DNA of 64,000 nt from the NCBI GenBank assembly GCA_039519185.1, contig CM076849.1, positions 56,803,087-56,867,086 of the forward strand, in the 5' to 3' direction. The notes beneath the pieces were generated by a model that saw only the letters and a list, made by a program, of their open reading frames with translations, ran no database searches and had not been told where the DNA came from. Both the position numbers and the translations under genes were made by a program. The stretch comes from Astragalus membranaceus (taxonomy: Eukaryota; Streptophyta; Magnoliopsida; Fabales; Fabaceae). This document shows positions 53,827-64,000 of this stretch, one piece after another (the first letter of the stretch is position 1; each line of letters opens with the position of its first letter).

Positions 53827-55419
53827 AGTATGACCGACCCCGTTTTCGTGGAAACTGCAGGTAGCATTAGCGTTGTAACTTCAGGGAAATGGCGGCTGCA
53901 GGGCCTTCATTGGCCGAGTGTTGATCAAGTTCTTGGAAGTCAAGTGATCAAACAATTCAGTGTATGTCATTGGTATTGGATCAAAACTGGTCCGTTTCTT
54001 GTACTGATAACCCTGAGCCCTGTGACTGTCACTGCCTTGCTGGGATGGCACAGGAGCAGAAAATGGAACAGTTTGTGGTGGAGGGGTACCAAAGGATGAA
54101 CTTCCTCCCGAGATTACATTTGTTTCCCCTTCCTTCTTCTTCGGGAAATGGGAGTGAGGCTTCTTCTGATTGCTTGAACCACCAGAGCTTCCTGCATTAC
54201 TGAGGTGATTCAAAATCTTCCCACTTCGGAGACCATGCTCAAGTCTTTCCTCGAAGAGTATCATATCGGAGAAGCTAGTTGAAACACTTGTAATCAGCCG
54301 GTCATAGTAAATTGCTGGATGAGTTTCCAAGAACGTGTACACCATTTCTTTTTCAGTCAAAGGAGGTTGGACCTGGGCGGCTAGGCTTCGCCATTTCTAG
54401 GCATATTCTTTGAAAGTCTCCCTTTCGCCCTTACTCATGTGTTGCAATTGCGACCTATCCGGAGCCATGTCCATGTTATACTTATATTGTCTCATGAATG
54501 CTTCGCACAAATCTTTCCAACAACGAATTTCAGAGGATTGCAGTTTCATGTACCAATCTAGAGGAGCTCCAGCCAAACTATTTTGAAAGCAGTAAATCAG
54601 CAGTTTGTCATCATTGGCGTAAGGACCCATTTTTCGGACAAACATCGTAACATGGCTCTCCGGACAGCCTGTTCCTCTGTATTTGTCCACTTCGGGAGCT
54701 TTGAACTTTGGTGGAAAAACCAAATCTGGGACTAAACACAGCTCACGAGCTTCCTTGGCTCTGACACCAACACCCTCCATTGCCTTTACTCTTTCTTCAA
54801 GTGCACGAATCGGGTCATTTGGCTGTGATCCCTCAAACATATGCCCTTGGGGGTGACTCCCCATACTGTAATAATACCCTCCAGGCTGAGGAACATTGTG
54901 AGGGTGTGCTGCAAGCCCTGGAGTAGGACTGAGCACAGCATGAGGACTAGGAGTTTGGATCTGCGGTCCTCCGGCAGCTCCCCCGGACACGGCGGCAGTG
55001 ACCTGATTAGGCGCAACCATAATGACGGGGATAGGTCCAACAGTTCGCGGCATGTACCCAGCAGGCATACCCCAAGGATATCTTTGTGAAGTGTATTGAT
55101 TCGGCCCATTCATTCCTGAAGCAAAGACGGGTTGACTGACCCCGGATCCCGGAGGAACTGTGGCTGATATTGGAGGAGGAACGAAAGAAGTGACACCATC
55201 TGGACCCACGACGGCGACACCTTCAGCAGCTGTCCCACTCTTTAAACTTTGCAGCATGACCATCATCTCATGCACCTGGGCCTCCATTGCCCCAACCTTA
55301 TCCTTAAGCACTTGGTTCTCCTGAGCCAGCTACTCGGGATTCAGAATTTGTACGCCCAAATCTTCATGTTCTGGATTACTTTCAGTTTCAATCTCTGGAT
55401 TCCCTTGAGGATCAGCCAT
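53827..55419 (-). pseudogene. Ogre gag
   Basis: The probable start is ATG at 55419 (MADPQGNPEIETESNPE), followed soon by an in-frame TAG at 55330-55332. The frame then continues 55311-54397 (TAG) and 54360-53881 (TGA), all in the same register. It has an N-terminal coiled coil (LKDKVGAMEAQVHEMMVML), a Pro/Gly-rich segment and the gag core (FPPKFKAPEVDKYRGTGCPE, KLLIYCFQNSLAGAPLDWYM, ERETFKEYA). The later part carries MVYTFLETHPAIYYDRLI. Three stops make it non-functional. The start was chosen because it is the first Met after the leader and lies in the gag frame. Confidence 0.85.
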
Positions 55420-56864
55420 CAGCTTTGCTTGTAACCGGGTGAAGTATCGGTGGCGGAGAACCAGCTTGCCTCTCGCTTCTGTTGGTAGAACATTTTTATT
55501 AAGTGAAGGAGCAAATTAATGAATGCAATGCGTGCAATGCAGATGAGTGTTAGTTTTAGTTTGTCTTATGCCGTGAACCCCAACGTGTCATATCTTGCCA
55601 TAGATTTAACAGTGAATTTTGATTTGTTTAGAACATAACAAGAGTGGAATCAACAAATGGAACAAACACGCCCCATACATTCAAATTGGATATCTCGGGG
55701 GGTGCACTGTCTCACTTCTTGATTCCATACTGTACCTATGGCAAGATTCTTTGTCACTTTGGGATTCTCGGCAAACAAACTTTGCTGAAATTCAAGGATG
55801 CATGCATGAACTGTAAAAGCTTATGTTGGATGCAATGCGAGAATGCATGCAAAATGATGATGATGTTTTATGCATATGCAGATTAGGGCAAAACCTTTAT
55901 TGGCATTAGTTCAAGTTTTTTTCTTTTTTTTTTTTGAAAAATGCGGGCCGTACGTGGTTTCATATGGACCAAGTAAGAGAAAGGCTACAACGGCAGCTCG
56001 TTCTCTCTTTTTTTGAAAAGAGTGGGCCATATGTCACTTCGTACGGACCGGCAGAAGAAAGGCTACAACGGCAGCTCTTTCTCTACTTTTTATTTGAAAA
56101 ACCTCCTACTCTTTTTTGAAAACATGTCTATATTACCATGCAACACACAATTTGGTATGCCCCTTGTGTCCTACGAAGGTGGGGACCTAAGTTCTAGGAC
56201 AACTCAAATGTTCCTCCCATGCGGGTTCTAGTCACTTCCTCACCAGGTTACCAGAGCTAATTCTCTTTCACAATAGCACCCACAACGATGGAACGCCATC
56301 TGGTGTGAGGCATCATGAAAGAGCATACTCTGGCTGAATCTTTCGTGAGAGTCAGAAGGACAGCGGTCCAATTGCCAGTCACTACTCGTTTCCACTCTCC
56401 TAAGTTTTGTTAGACCTTGGGTTTTGGGCCCCTCTCAAAGCATAGTAAGCATAAGGTGTGAGTGTGTGTAGTGAGGACATACCGCCTAAAACTACCCACA
56501 TATATCCCCACCTGCGAAGGAAAACCCAGAACAGTCCAAACAATAGCAGGCAATAACATGTCGTCTACCCTAGGGTTCAATATCACAATACCAATAATCC
56601 AACCTAGGTTTTAGCAACAGTCATATGCACTGCTTACCTCAAGAAAGGGAGCGGAGAAGAAGGGATCATAATAGAATGGGAGGAAATGCATGTTTTTACC
56701 TTAAGAAAGGGAGCAGAGAATAGGGGACATGGGAATTGAGGAATGCATGAACAGGACATTGTGAACAAATAGAAAAGGAGTAGAACAAAGCTTTCAACTC
56801 AATTAATTTTAAACGACACATCAAGTTAACTAGGCTTGACCCTCGTCTTTTTTTTAAAAAAAAT
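55420..56864 (-). other. Ogre 5' leader, no ORF1 found
   Basis: The 1.45 kb between primer site and gag lack a recognised gene. Two local duplications are seen: about 80 bp ('aaaggctacaacggcagctc' near 55981 and 56061) and about 60 bp ('aagaaagggagc' near 56641 and 56702). Many Ogres have an extra ORF1 here; this copy does not show one. Confidence 0.6.
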
Positions 56865-56884
56865 GGTCCCCAGTGGAGTCGCCA
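56865..56884 (-). other. Ogre primer-binding site (tRNA-Arg type)
   Basis: The minus strand reads TGGCGACTCCACTGGGGACC, two bases from the 5' LTR end. Published Ogre elements use a tRNA-Arg primer with this motif. Confidence 0.85.
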
Positions 56885-56886
56885 GC

Positions 56887-59800
56887 TGTTGCGCTCGAAA
56901 AATCCGGTTTGGGACTTTTCGTTTGACAACGTGGAAAAAGTTTGGAGCCGCCACCAATATTTTTATTTTACGACCAAAACATTGAAAAAAAGTCTTTTGA
57001 ACAGGGCGGATGGTCTTTTGAAAACGTAGAGATGTAGGTTCGGGGGTCGGTTAGGTACGGGGAAGGTATTAGCACCCCGCACCTCCTTTCTACCAAAAGG
57101 GAACCATTAACTTGATGTGTGGTTTAGACAAAAGTTCGAGTTGAAAGCAATTTATTCTACTTCTTTTCTTTTCTTTTCTTTAAGGTTTGTTTTATTGAAA
57201 ACAGGAGGGAAGAAGAATATTTTTGGTTATCTTTGAAAATCAGGACAAAACAAAGATTTTTTTTAAGAGTGTGCTTGACAGGACAGGACCCCGCTCCTAC
57301 GTACCCTCACTGGAAGAGGGATCAAAGCTACGTAGTTCTCGGCTTTTGGTTTTGAAAAAGGATTGAGCTTTCGCGAAGACCGAACAACAACGGTTAGAAT
57401 GGTCTCGCTACTAACTCCTTTTGAAAACAACATCATCATTAACAACCAAATCGGCAACGGCGCGATTGGTGTTTAATGACAATTGGTTTATTTTTGAGAA
57501 ATGAATAAGTTTTCGAAAATGGGATAGAGCTTTTGCGAAGACCGAACAACAACGGTTAGAATGGTCTCGCTTCTAACTCCTTTTGAAAACAATATCATCA
57601 TTAACAACCTAATCGGCAACGGCGCGATTGGTGTTTAATGACGATTGATTTATTTTTGTTTTGAAAGTAAAAGTTTCTTTTTGTTTTGAAATGATTTTAG
57701 GAAATGGGTTTTAGAAAAGGAGTAGAACATTTCAAGTCAATTCTAAATCCATAACCAAATGCAAATGAATGAATAATACTCAAGCAAACATGAACATATC
57801 ATTCATTAACCAAGATTAAACATGCCCATACAATCAAAGGATTCAATTATTAAAGATGCAAAACAAAGTTCTCAAAGTAATTGTGTGTGTGCAAGAAGGA
57901 TTGTATTTACCCTAATGGCTCTATGCTACAACATGCATGTAGACTTACGTCTCCATTAGGAGGTCATACAAGTGGAGAGGAGGGCACACAATCAAGTCAA
58001 GTCATTTACATGGCATCAAGAACAAGTGAATACAATTGATTGTATACATAGAGTATTCTAAGTTAAATGATTGAATATGTAAGCAAGGATGCATGATTAG
58101 GTAAGCATGTAAGTGCATGAGTGTACAAGGAATGGATGCATAGCACTTTATTTATGAATGGATGGCATACAAGGATGCATACGAGGATGCAAGAGATATA
58201 AGCATATGAGGATGCATGAGAGTGTCACATAAACTAAATATGAATGAAGATGCATGAATGTGAAAATGTTTTGGGTATTTTTGCAAGTTGATAAGTTGTA
58301 AAACTTTAAGTAAGAAGTTAGTGAAAAGTAAAGTAAAAATGCATGAAGTAAATGGTAATTATTTAATGAGATTGTAAAGTAAAAATGCATGAGGTAAATG
58401 GGAAGTGGTAAAATCTTTTTATGTTTTAGTAAAAAATTAATGAAGTGGTAAAAACCAAAGTAGTAAAATATTTTTATGTTTTGGTAAAAAGTTAATGAAT
58501 GGTAAAGTAAAATGGTAAAAAGTAAATAAAAACTAAAACCAAATTGAATCACATAGAGCAATCCTCTCACTTTGAGAAAAGTGCACTAGGCACTAGTGAG
58601 AATCAACTTGCCTATCATCAACAATTTACAATAAGCAAACTAAGACACAAGAATAAGTGGACACACAAACTAAATTGAGTCATTTCTAGCAATCTTTACC
58701 ACTTAGGTCAAGGTGCACTAGGCACTAGTGGGAATCATATTGCTAGATCATCAACCAACAACAAAAAATAACATCTAACACTAAAATAAAATACTAACAA
58801 CAAGATTAAACATCATCAAGCAAAGAACAACAACAAAATCAATTTGAAAATGTTTTTAAACATAAGCATGCGAACCCAAAGGGAACATAGATCCACACTT
58901 TTACTTAAAAAAAAAACACAAAAGTTAACATAAAGCAACATAGATCCATGTTTGCAAAGGAATCACATGATTAAGCAAAGGATGGCATAAAACTCACATG
59001 AACCCTAAGTTTTCTACAAGCAGGCGAAATGAACAATGCCATAAAACAACTCTTATTTCATGAAATTTAGTGCAAAATGTTTAGAGATGCAAGGGAAATC
59101 ATTCAAGCACAAGAACAACTCCTTCAAGGCCAAGGACCCATCTCAAACACCCAAGGCTCCCTAAGTCCTTGTCAAAATGTTTGAAATGGATCCTCAAAGC
59201 AACAACAACAAGCAATCAAGAAGGAGTTGGGAGTAGAAGAGAGATTATGCAAGAAGAACTAAATATGAGATGCAAAGTTTCAAAGCTTACCTCAAAATCA
59301 CAAAGAAATGAAGAAGGAGATGAGGTGAACACAAAGATTGCTAGCTCTTAGCAATTTGATGATGCAACCTTGAAGAGAATGGAAGGAATGATGATGATCT
59401 AACAAGAAATGGAAGGTTTCATGGTGAAAGATTGAAGAAAATATATGGAAGAGAGGGGAAGAAGCTACAGATTTGGGGTGAGGAAGGAGAGGGAGAGGAA
59501 GTGTTTTTGGTGTGCTAGGGTTTTAGTGTAGGAGAATGAGAGGCCAAAGGATCCTTAGGTGTGGGAATGAGGGAGTATTTATAGAGTTATTTTAGGTTTA
59601 GGGGCAATTGGGTCATTGGCCTTACTAAGTGCTCTAGGATTGAATTTTAAAATTAAATGGAGGGTTAGGATTAAAAGTCACTTGGATTGAGGGTATTGAG
59701 AAAACACAAAAGGTGAGAGTGAGAGAGTGGGGGCGAAAATGAGGGGAGGGAGTGAGAGTTTTTGTAATAAAAAAAAACTTGTCTTATTTTAGGAATAATG

Positions 59801-60625
59801 TGAGGCAAAAATAGGGTTTGGGGTATGATTGGGATGGAATGTTACCAAAGAGGAAAATTTGTGTTTTCTTATGAAGAGGTTAGTGTAAGTGAGTGAGGTA
59901 ATTTACCAAAGAGGGCATGAATCTTCATGAGAGTGAGTGAGAATTGGTGATATGCACCAAAGGAGAATGTTTAAGGATGGTACAAGACATATTCCTTCAA
60001 GATAAGGAATAATAGTACAATGGAAGAGTGTGGAAGAATTTTGTGAGAGGGAGAGAGAGAGAGGGGAAAAAAAACTTGTTTTTGGTCTTTTGTCTTATTG
60101 AGGACACTTCTTTCTTTTTGAGTTTTTTTGGAATTTTGGGCATGTGAATAATAATGCACCTATTGGAAATGTGTCACATAGTTTTTGGGCACCATAAAAT
60201 ATCCTTCTAATCACTCATGACAATAAAAATTGTCATTTAATAATTGAGGAATATTTAATAGTCTTTTTTCATTTTTCTATGCACTAAAAATGGAAAAATA
60301 CATTTTTAATTATTTTTGACTAGGGTTTTCTTTCTAAAAAATTGTACAAAAATTATCCTTGATAGAATAAAAATGTACTTTTTGTAGACGTGCATTTTTG
60401 GCGAGAAAATCATCTTTTTGCGAAAAATGACCAAAATGTCCTTTTTGACCCTAAAACCCTAATTTGCCTAAAAAGTGCATTCCAACCCTAAAAATGATTT
60501 TAAAGACCTTGGAATGACTTCTAGGACCCAAAATGCAATGCATGATGCTCTTCATTGTTCAATTTGTTTATTTTTTTTGGAAAATTAGGGTTTTGACCTA
60601 AGCCGGACAAAATTAGGGTATGACA
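56887..60625 (-). repeat. Ogre 5' LTR
   Basis: 3739 bp partner of 42685-46449, very similar throughout. It has about 45 extra bases near 57197-57241 ('gaaaacaggagggaagaag...') that the 3' LTR lacks, and a shorter GA tract near 60045. It carries the same internal duplication (57363 and 57525). Confidence 0.93.
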
Positions 60626-60720
60626 CTTCCAAACCCGTTTTTACTCCCTTAGATCCTAATGGGAAAATCTGGCAAGACTCCGCAGATCTCTTTACATATT
60701 AGAATCTAATCTAATATCTA
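60626..60720 (+). pseudogene. C1: decayed copia, right part
   Basis: Continues copia C1 after the Ogre. The frame reads SKPVFTPLDPNGKIWQDSAD, the usual stretch between reverse transcriptase and RNase H of copia elements. It joins exactly with LDLLHEIGQFAS before 42685, and the CTTCC copy confirms the join. It breaks off at AT-rich sequence. Confidence 0.75.
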
Positions 60721-61447
60721 ATATCTATTTCTACAAACAAATCTCTTATGAAATTACCAATTTGGATCTCTTATTAACAAAACATATATCAATGTCATTA
60801 CCATCTCTTTCTTCCTTTTTCTTCTTACACTCTTTTTCTTCCTTTTTCTTCTCTTTCTTTTTACACTCTCATTCTTCCTTTTTATTCTTACACTCTCTTT
60901 CTTCATTTTCACTTTTCTCTTACACTCTCTTTCTTCCTTTTTTCTTTTTACTTTACTACTATTACCTCTCACAAAATTTTGACTTTTACTTCACTTTTTT
61001 TTTCTTTATATCTCATATATCATCTTTTTACCTCATTTCTTCTCTCTCTCTCTCTCTTCTATTTTTCCTATAAATAATTCTTCTATTTCTCTTATCACTT
61101 CATTTTGGGGATTAATATTTGTCATTGACAATTAAAATTTTTGAAGACTACAACACTGATATATAAAAAAACATATGATAAATATTTGTCATTGATAATT
61201 AAAATTTTTGAAGACTACTATAAATCTACTATCTAAAAAATAAGAAAATTTAGTGACTATTTAAACTACTGATTAATATTTAAAACAAATATTTCTTATT
61301 GATAATCTACTATCTCTTTTTTACTATCTACTATAATCAACTAATCAACTAAAATAATCAATTGAAACTACGAGATAACTGCACTGATATATAAAAAAAC
61401 ATGGGATAACTGCACTGATATATAAAAAAACACGAGATTAATATTTG
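60721..61447. repeat. AT- and pyrimidine-rich tract with short direct repeats
   Basis: 60780-61060 is pyrimidine-rich (TTCTTCC, CTCTCTCT). 61114-61240 has a 66-bp-period direct repeat ('ttaaaatttttgaagactac'), and 61378-61440 a 31-bp repeat ('actgatatataaaaaaacac'). The words 'ctactatctac' recall R1. No gene; the open frames are low-complexity. It separates copia C1 and C2. Confidence 0.6.
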
Positions 61448-63584
61448 TTCTCTATTGGAAAGTAAATCACCTTATGAAGTTTTAAATAACAAACTGCCTG
61501 CTTATGATCTCTTGCGTGTCTTTGGCTGCCTTGCATATGCCTCAACCATACCCCAACTAAGAAACAAATTTTCCCCTAGGACATCTCCTTGCATATTCCT
61601 TGGTTACCCTACTGGTGTCAAGGGATACAAACTATATGACCTATGACTTTCTCCTCTAGAGATGTTCTCTTTCATGAAGACACTTTCCCCTTCATGACTT
61701 TCACCAATCACAACCCTATGCCCTTCCCAGACATGTCATTCCATCTTCATCAAAACTTAGCTTCATTGAACCTAAACTCATTTTACCTGTAGCACCTCAC
61801 ACTGGTCATCCAATTTTTGATGATCTAGAGCCTATACATGCTGAACCAGATGCACCCGTCCCTCCACAAACTGACCCTGGGCCAACTCCACCAGATGCAC
61901 TTGTTCCCCGTTGGTCAACTAGAGAACATAACCCCCTCCATACCTACAAGAATACATTTGTGCAACCAAATATCCCATTGAGCCTCACTTGTCCTATTCC
62001 AAACTCTCACAACCATATGCCAATTACATTCTCCAAGTCTCCACCATTTATGAACCACTGTATTACCATCAAGCATGCAAGCATGCTGAATGGTGTCAGG
62101 CTATGCAAGAGGAAATTAATGCCCTGGAGGCCAATAATACTTGGACTCTCCAACCTCTCCCTCAAGGCAAGAAAAGCATTGGTTGTAAATGGATCTAAAA
62201 GGTCAAATACAAAGCAAATGGGACTTTGGATAACTACAAGGCAAGATTGGTTGCCCAAGGATACACCCAACAATTAGGCCTTGATTTTGTTGACACCTTC
62301 TCTCCTGTGGCAACCATTACCACAGTTCGTGTCTTACTTGCCTTGGAAGCACAACACAACTGGAAGCTTGTTCAATTGGATGTGAACAATGCTTTCCTTA
62401 ATGGGGATTTACTTGAAGAAGTTTACATGAAACCACCTTTGGGGTATCCTAGCAAGGTGGACAATATGGTTTGCAAACTCAACAAATCATTGTATGGTTT
62501 GAAACAAGCTTCTCGTCAATGGTTCACCAAGTTCTCAACCACCATCATCAGCCATGGTTTCTGCCAATCAACTGTTGATCCCTCTCTTTTTACTATAGGC
62601 AGTGGCAACTCATTTGTTGCATTACTCCTCTATGTGGATGACATCATCCTTGCTGGGCCTAATTCCAGTTGCATCTCCAATGCTCAGACTCTACTGTAGA
62701 GCCTATTCAAACCCAAAATGTTGGGTCCCTTGAAGTACTTTCTGTGCCTTGAAATATCCACCTCAAGCACTGGAATATACCTCTGTCAGCGAAAATATTC
62801 CCTACAACTACTCACTGACACAGGATATCTTGATTGTAAGCCTCTCTCCACACCCATGGATCCCAATATCAAGCTTACAGCCACTGATGGTGAAGCTCTT
62901 GAGTACACATCCCAATATAGAAGGCTTATTGGACGCTTAATGTACTTAACCATCTCAAGACCTGACATTGCTTTTGCTGTCAATAAACTAAGTCAGTTTA
63001 TGTCAGCTCCAAGGTCACCACATCTTCAAGTTGTCCACCACATCCTTCAATACATCAAGTCAAGACCAGGCCAAGGAATCCTTTTTTCCTCCAAACCTTC
63101 ACTAGCAATCTCTGCCTATGTTGATGCAGATTGGGGCAGCTGCATCACCACCAGAAAATCAACAACTGATTTTTGCATCTTCATTGGAGAGTCTCTCATC
63201 ACTTGGAAGTCCAAGAAGCAACCTACTGTCTTTAGATCCTCCACTGAAGCAGAGTATCGTGCCCTAGCTCTCCTTACAACAGAGTTATTGTGGCTCAAAC
63301 AACTCTTCAAGACATTTCAGATTGATGTGCCCATGTGCAAGGTATTTTGTGATAGCAAATCAGCCATTCAACTTGCCACCAACCCCATATTGAATGAAAA
63401 ATCAAAGCACATTCATATTGATGTACACTTCATCCGTGAGCACATCAACAACAAACTCATCAACCTCTTTCATGTTTCAACTAAACACCAATTGGCAAAT
63501 CCCTTCACCAAAGCCTTGCCAAAGCCTCTGTTTTCATCTCTCATTGCCAAGTTGGGAATGGTTGATTTATACTTCCCAACTTGA
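61448..63584 (+). pseudogene. C2: Ty1/copia pol (integrase end, reverse transcriptase, RNase H)
   Basis: The left end is an integrase C-terminal relic (SKSPYEVLNNKLPAYDLLRV, FLGYPTGVKGYKLYDL, to 61646), then a shifted stretch (SSRDVLFHEDTFPF). From about 61989 to 63584 one frame holds reverse transcriptase and RNase H with only two stops (TAA at 62196, TAG at 62697). Motifs are LVAQGYTQQLGLDFVDTFSP, QLDVNNAFLNGDL, CKLNKSLYGLKQASRQW, the catalytic LLYVDDIILAG, then RRLIGRLMYLTISRPDIAFA, ADWGSCITTRKSTTDFCIFI, RSSTEAEYRAL and DSKSAIQLA, with LANPFTKALP at the end. Gag, protease and most of integrase are absent. It is a different copy from C1, less decayed, and truncated at its 5' side. Confidence 0.88.
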
Positions 63585-63591
63585 GGGGGAG
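63583..63591 (+). other. C2 polypurine tract
   Basis: GAGGGGGAG overlaps the pol stop codon and directly precedes the 3' LTR, as is usual for copia elements. Confidence 0.8.
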
Positions 63592-63828
63592 TCTTAGAGT
63601 TACATTATAGTAGTTTTACTATTTTACTACCTACAGTATTTATTGTACAGTTGATCCTTTTTAGCACTTGAGAGAAAGTTGTTTTACATTCGGTTTCTTT
63701 CTTTCAGTTAGAGATCTCTAAGTTAGTTGCTATCTAAAAGCTTGAATATAGCTGAAATGCTCTCCATTTGTACAGTGCATAACAATCAATGAAATTCATT
63801 CTTTCAATTCACCTTTGATCTGTTAACA
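63592..63828 (+). mobile_element. C2 3' LTR (about 237 bp)
   Basis: It starts TCTTAGAGTTAC directly after the polypurine tract; the first bases would normally be TG, so the second is probably mutated. It ends near TGTTAACA at 63821-63828. It contains 'gcataacaatcaatgaaatt' (63777-63796), a typical region before the LTR end. The target duplication cannot be checked because the 5' LTR is absent. Confidence 0.65.
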
Positions 63829-64000
63829 GTGTGAGAGAAGTTTCACAGTTTTACTGCGAGTGGAATAGAAAATAAGAGTCTACTTTCTATATAATCAAAA
63901 CATATGCCAGCACATTTACAATTTTAGACATCACCAAATTTTGACATTTGTCACAATTTAGGGGCAAAAAAGACAATTCACAACATAAAGACAAGATACT
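63829..64000. other. Unassigned right edge
   Basis: AT-rich sequence after the copia LTR. No feature recognised before the window ends. Confidence 0.5.

Larger units (their letters stand above)
42685..60625 (-). mobile_element. Ogre/Tat-type Ty3/gypsy element, 17.9 kb
   Basis: LTRs of 3765 bp (42685-46449) and 3739 bp (56887-60625) flank minus-strand gag, protease, reverse transcriptase, two RNase H domains and integrase. The target duplication CTTCC is at 42680-42684 and 60626-60630. On the minus strand the LTR starts TGTCATACCCTAATTTTG, typical of legume Ogres, and the primer site is TGGCGACTCCACTGGGGACC, the tRNA-Arg type known for Ogre. Great length, long LTRs, a putative intron before reverse transcriptase and a second RNase H support the Tat/Ogre lineage. 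Several in-frame stops and one frameshift make it defective. It inserted into copia C1. Confidence 0.95.

Noticed and set aside
60762..61073. 103-residue Ser/Leu/Phe-rich frame and its antisense Lys/Arg frame
   Set aside because: Low-complexity pyrimidine tract; no homologous domain, and composition explains the open frame.

Overview
This window is a plant nuclear chromosome segment made almost entirely of nested transposable elements. It holds one apparently intact host gene, a single-exon F-box protein at 38601-39887. Three things point to a flowering plant, most likely a papilionoid legume: an Ogre-type Ty3/gypsy element of about 18 kb, large Tekay/Del chromoviruses, and an F-box/F-box-associated protein of a type expanded in legumes. 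The legume placement is inference from family resemblance; no search was run. Nothing bacterial, plastid or mitochondrial was seen.

Left block, 1-19832. It opens with a diverged Tekay-type LTR fragment (1-823), followed by copies of an AT-rich repeat (called R1 here) and a second duplicated repeat (R2). A Ty1/copia-like LTR and long leader begin at 2763. This copia remnant is split by three insertions: a complete Tekay-type gypsy element, G1 (3900-13369, TSD ATTTA, minus strand); a CACTA DNA transposon (13887-17535, TSD AAT); and a solo LTR (18197-18601, TSD AAAAT). R1 copies resume at 18869.

Middle block, 19833-38170. A second Tekay-type element, G2 (19833-34917, TSD AATAC, minus strand), sits inside the R1 array. 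A non-autonomous element, NA (23003-28449, TSD GAGTT), has inserted into its integrase gene. NA has Athila/Tat-like priming and a single gag-like ORF. After the last R1 copy come unassigned sequence and a decayed gypsy gag pseudogene (about 36690-38110).

Right block, 38171-64000. The F-box gene is followed by a foldback/MITE-like element and a decayed copia (C1). C1 carries a solo LTR (41959-42289, TSD GGAGG) and was then split by a complete Ogre/Tat element (42685-60625, TSD CTTCC, minus strand). The Ogre shows gag, protease, a G-patch, a phase-consistent intron, reverse transcriptase, two RNase H domains and integrase, with several in-frame stops. A separate copia pol pseudogene (C2) with polypurine tract and 3' LTR closes the window (61448-63828).

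None of the retroelements has an intact coding region, although LTR pairs are closely similar. Copies were therefore probably mobilised in trans or decayed quickly. The most notable structural signals are covarying hairpins in tandem LTR repeats, templated patches in the Tekay copies, a 32-bp core shared by two unrelated-looking solo LTRs, a G-patch between protease and reverse transcriptase, and a duplicated module in the F-box protein.
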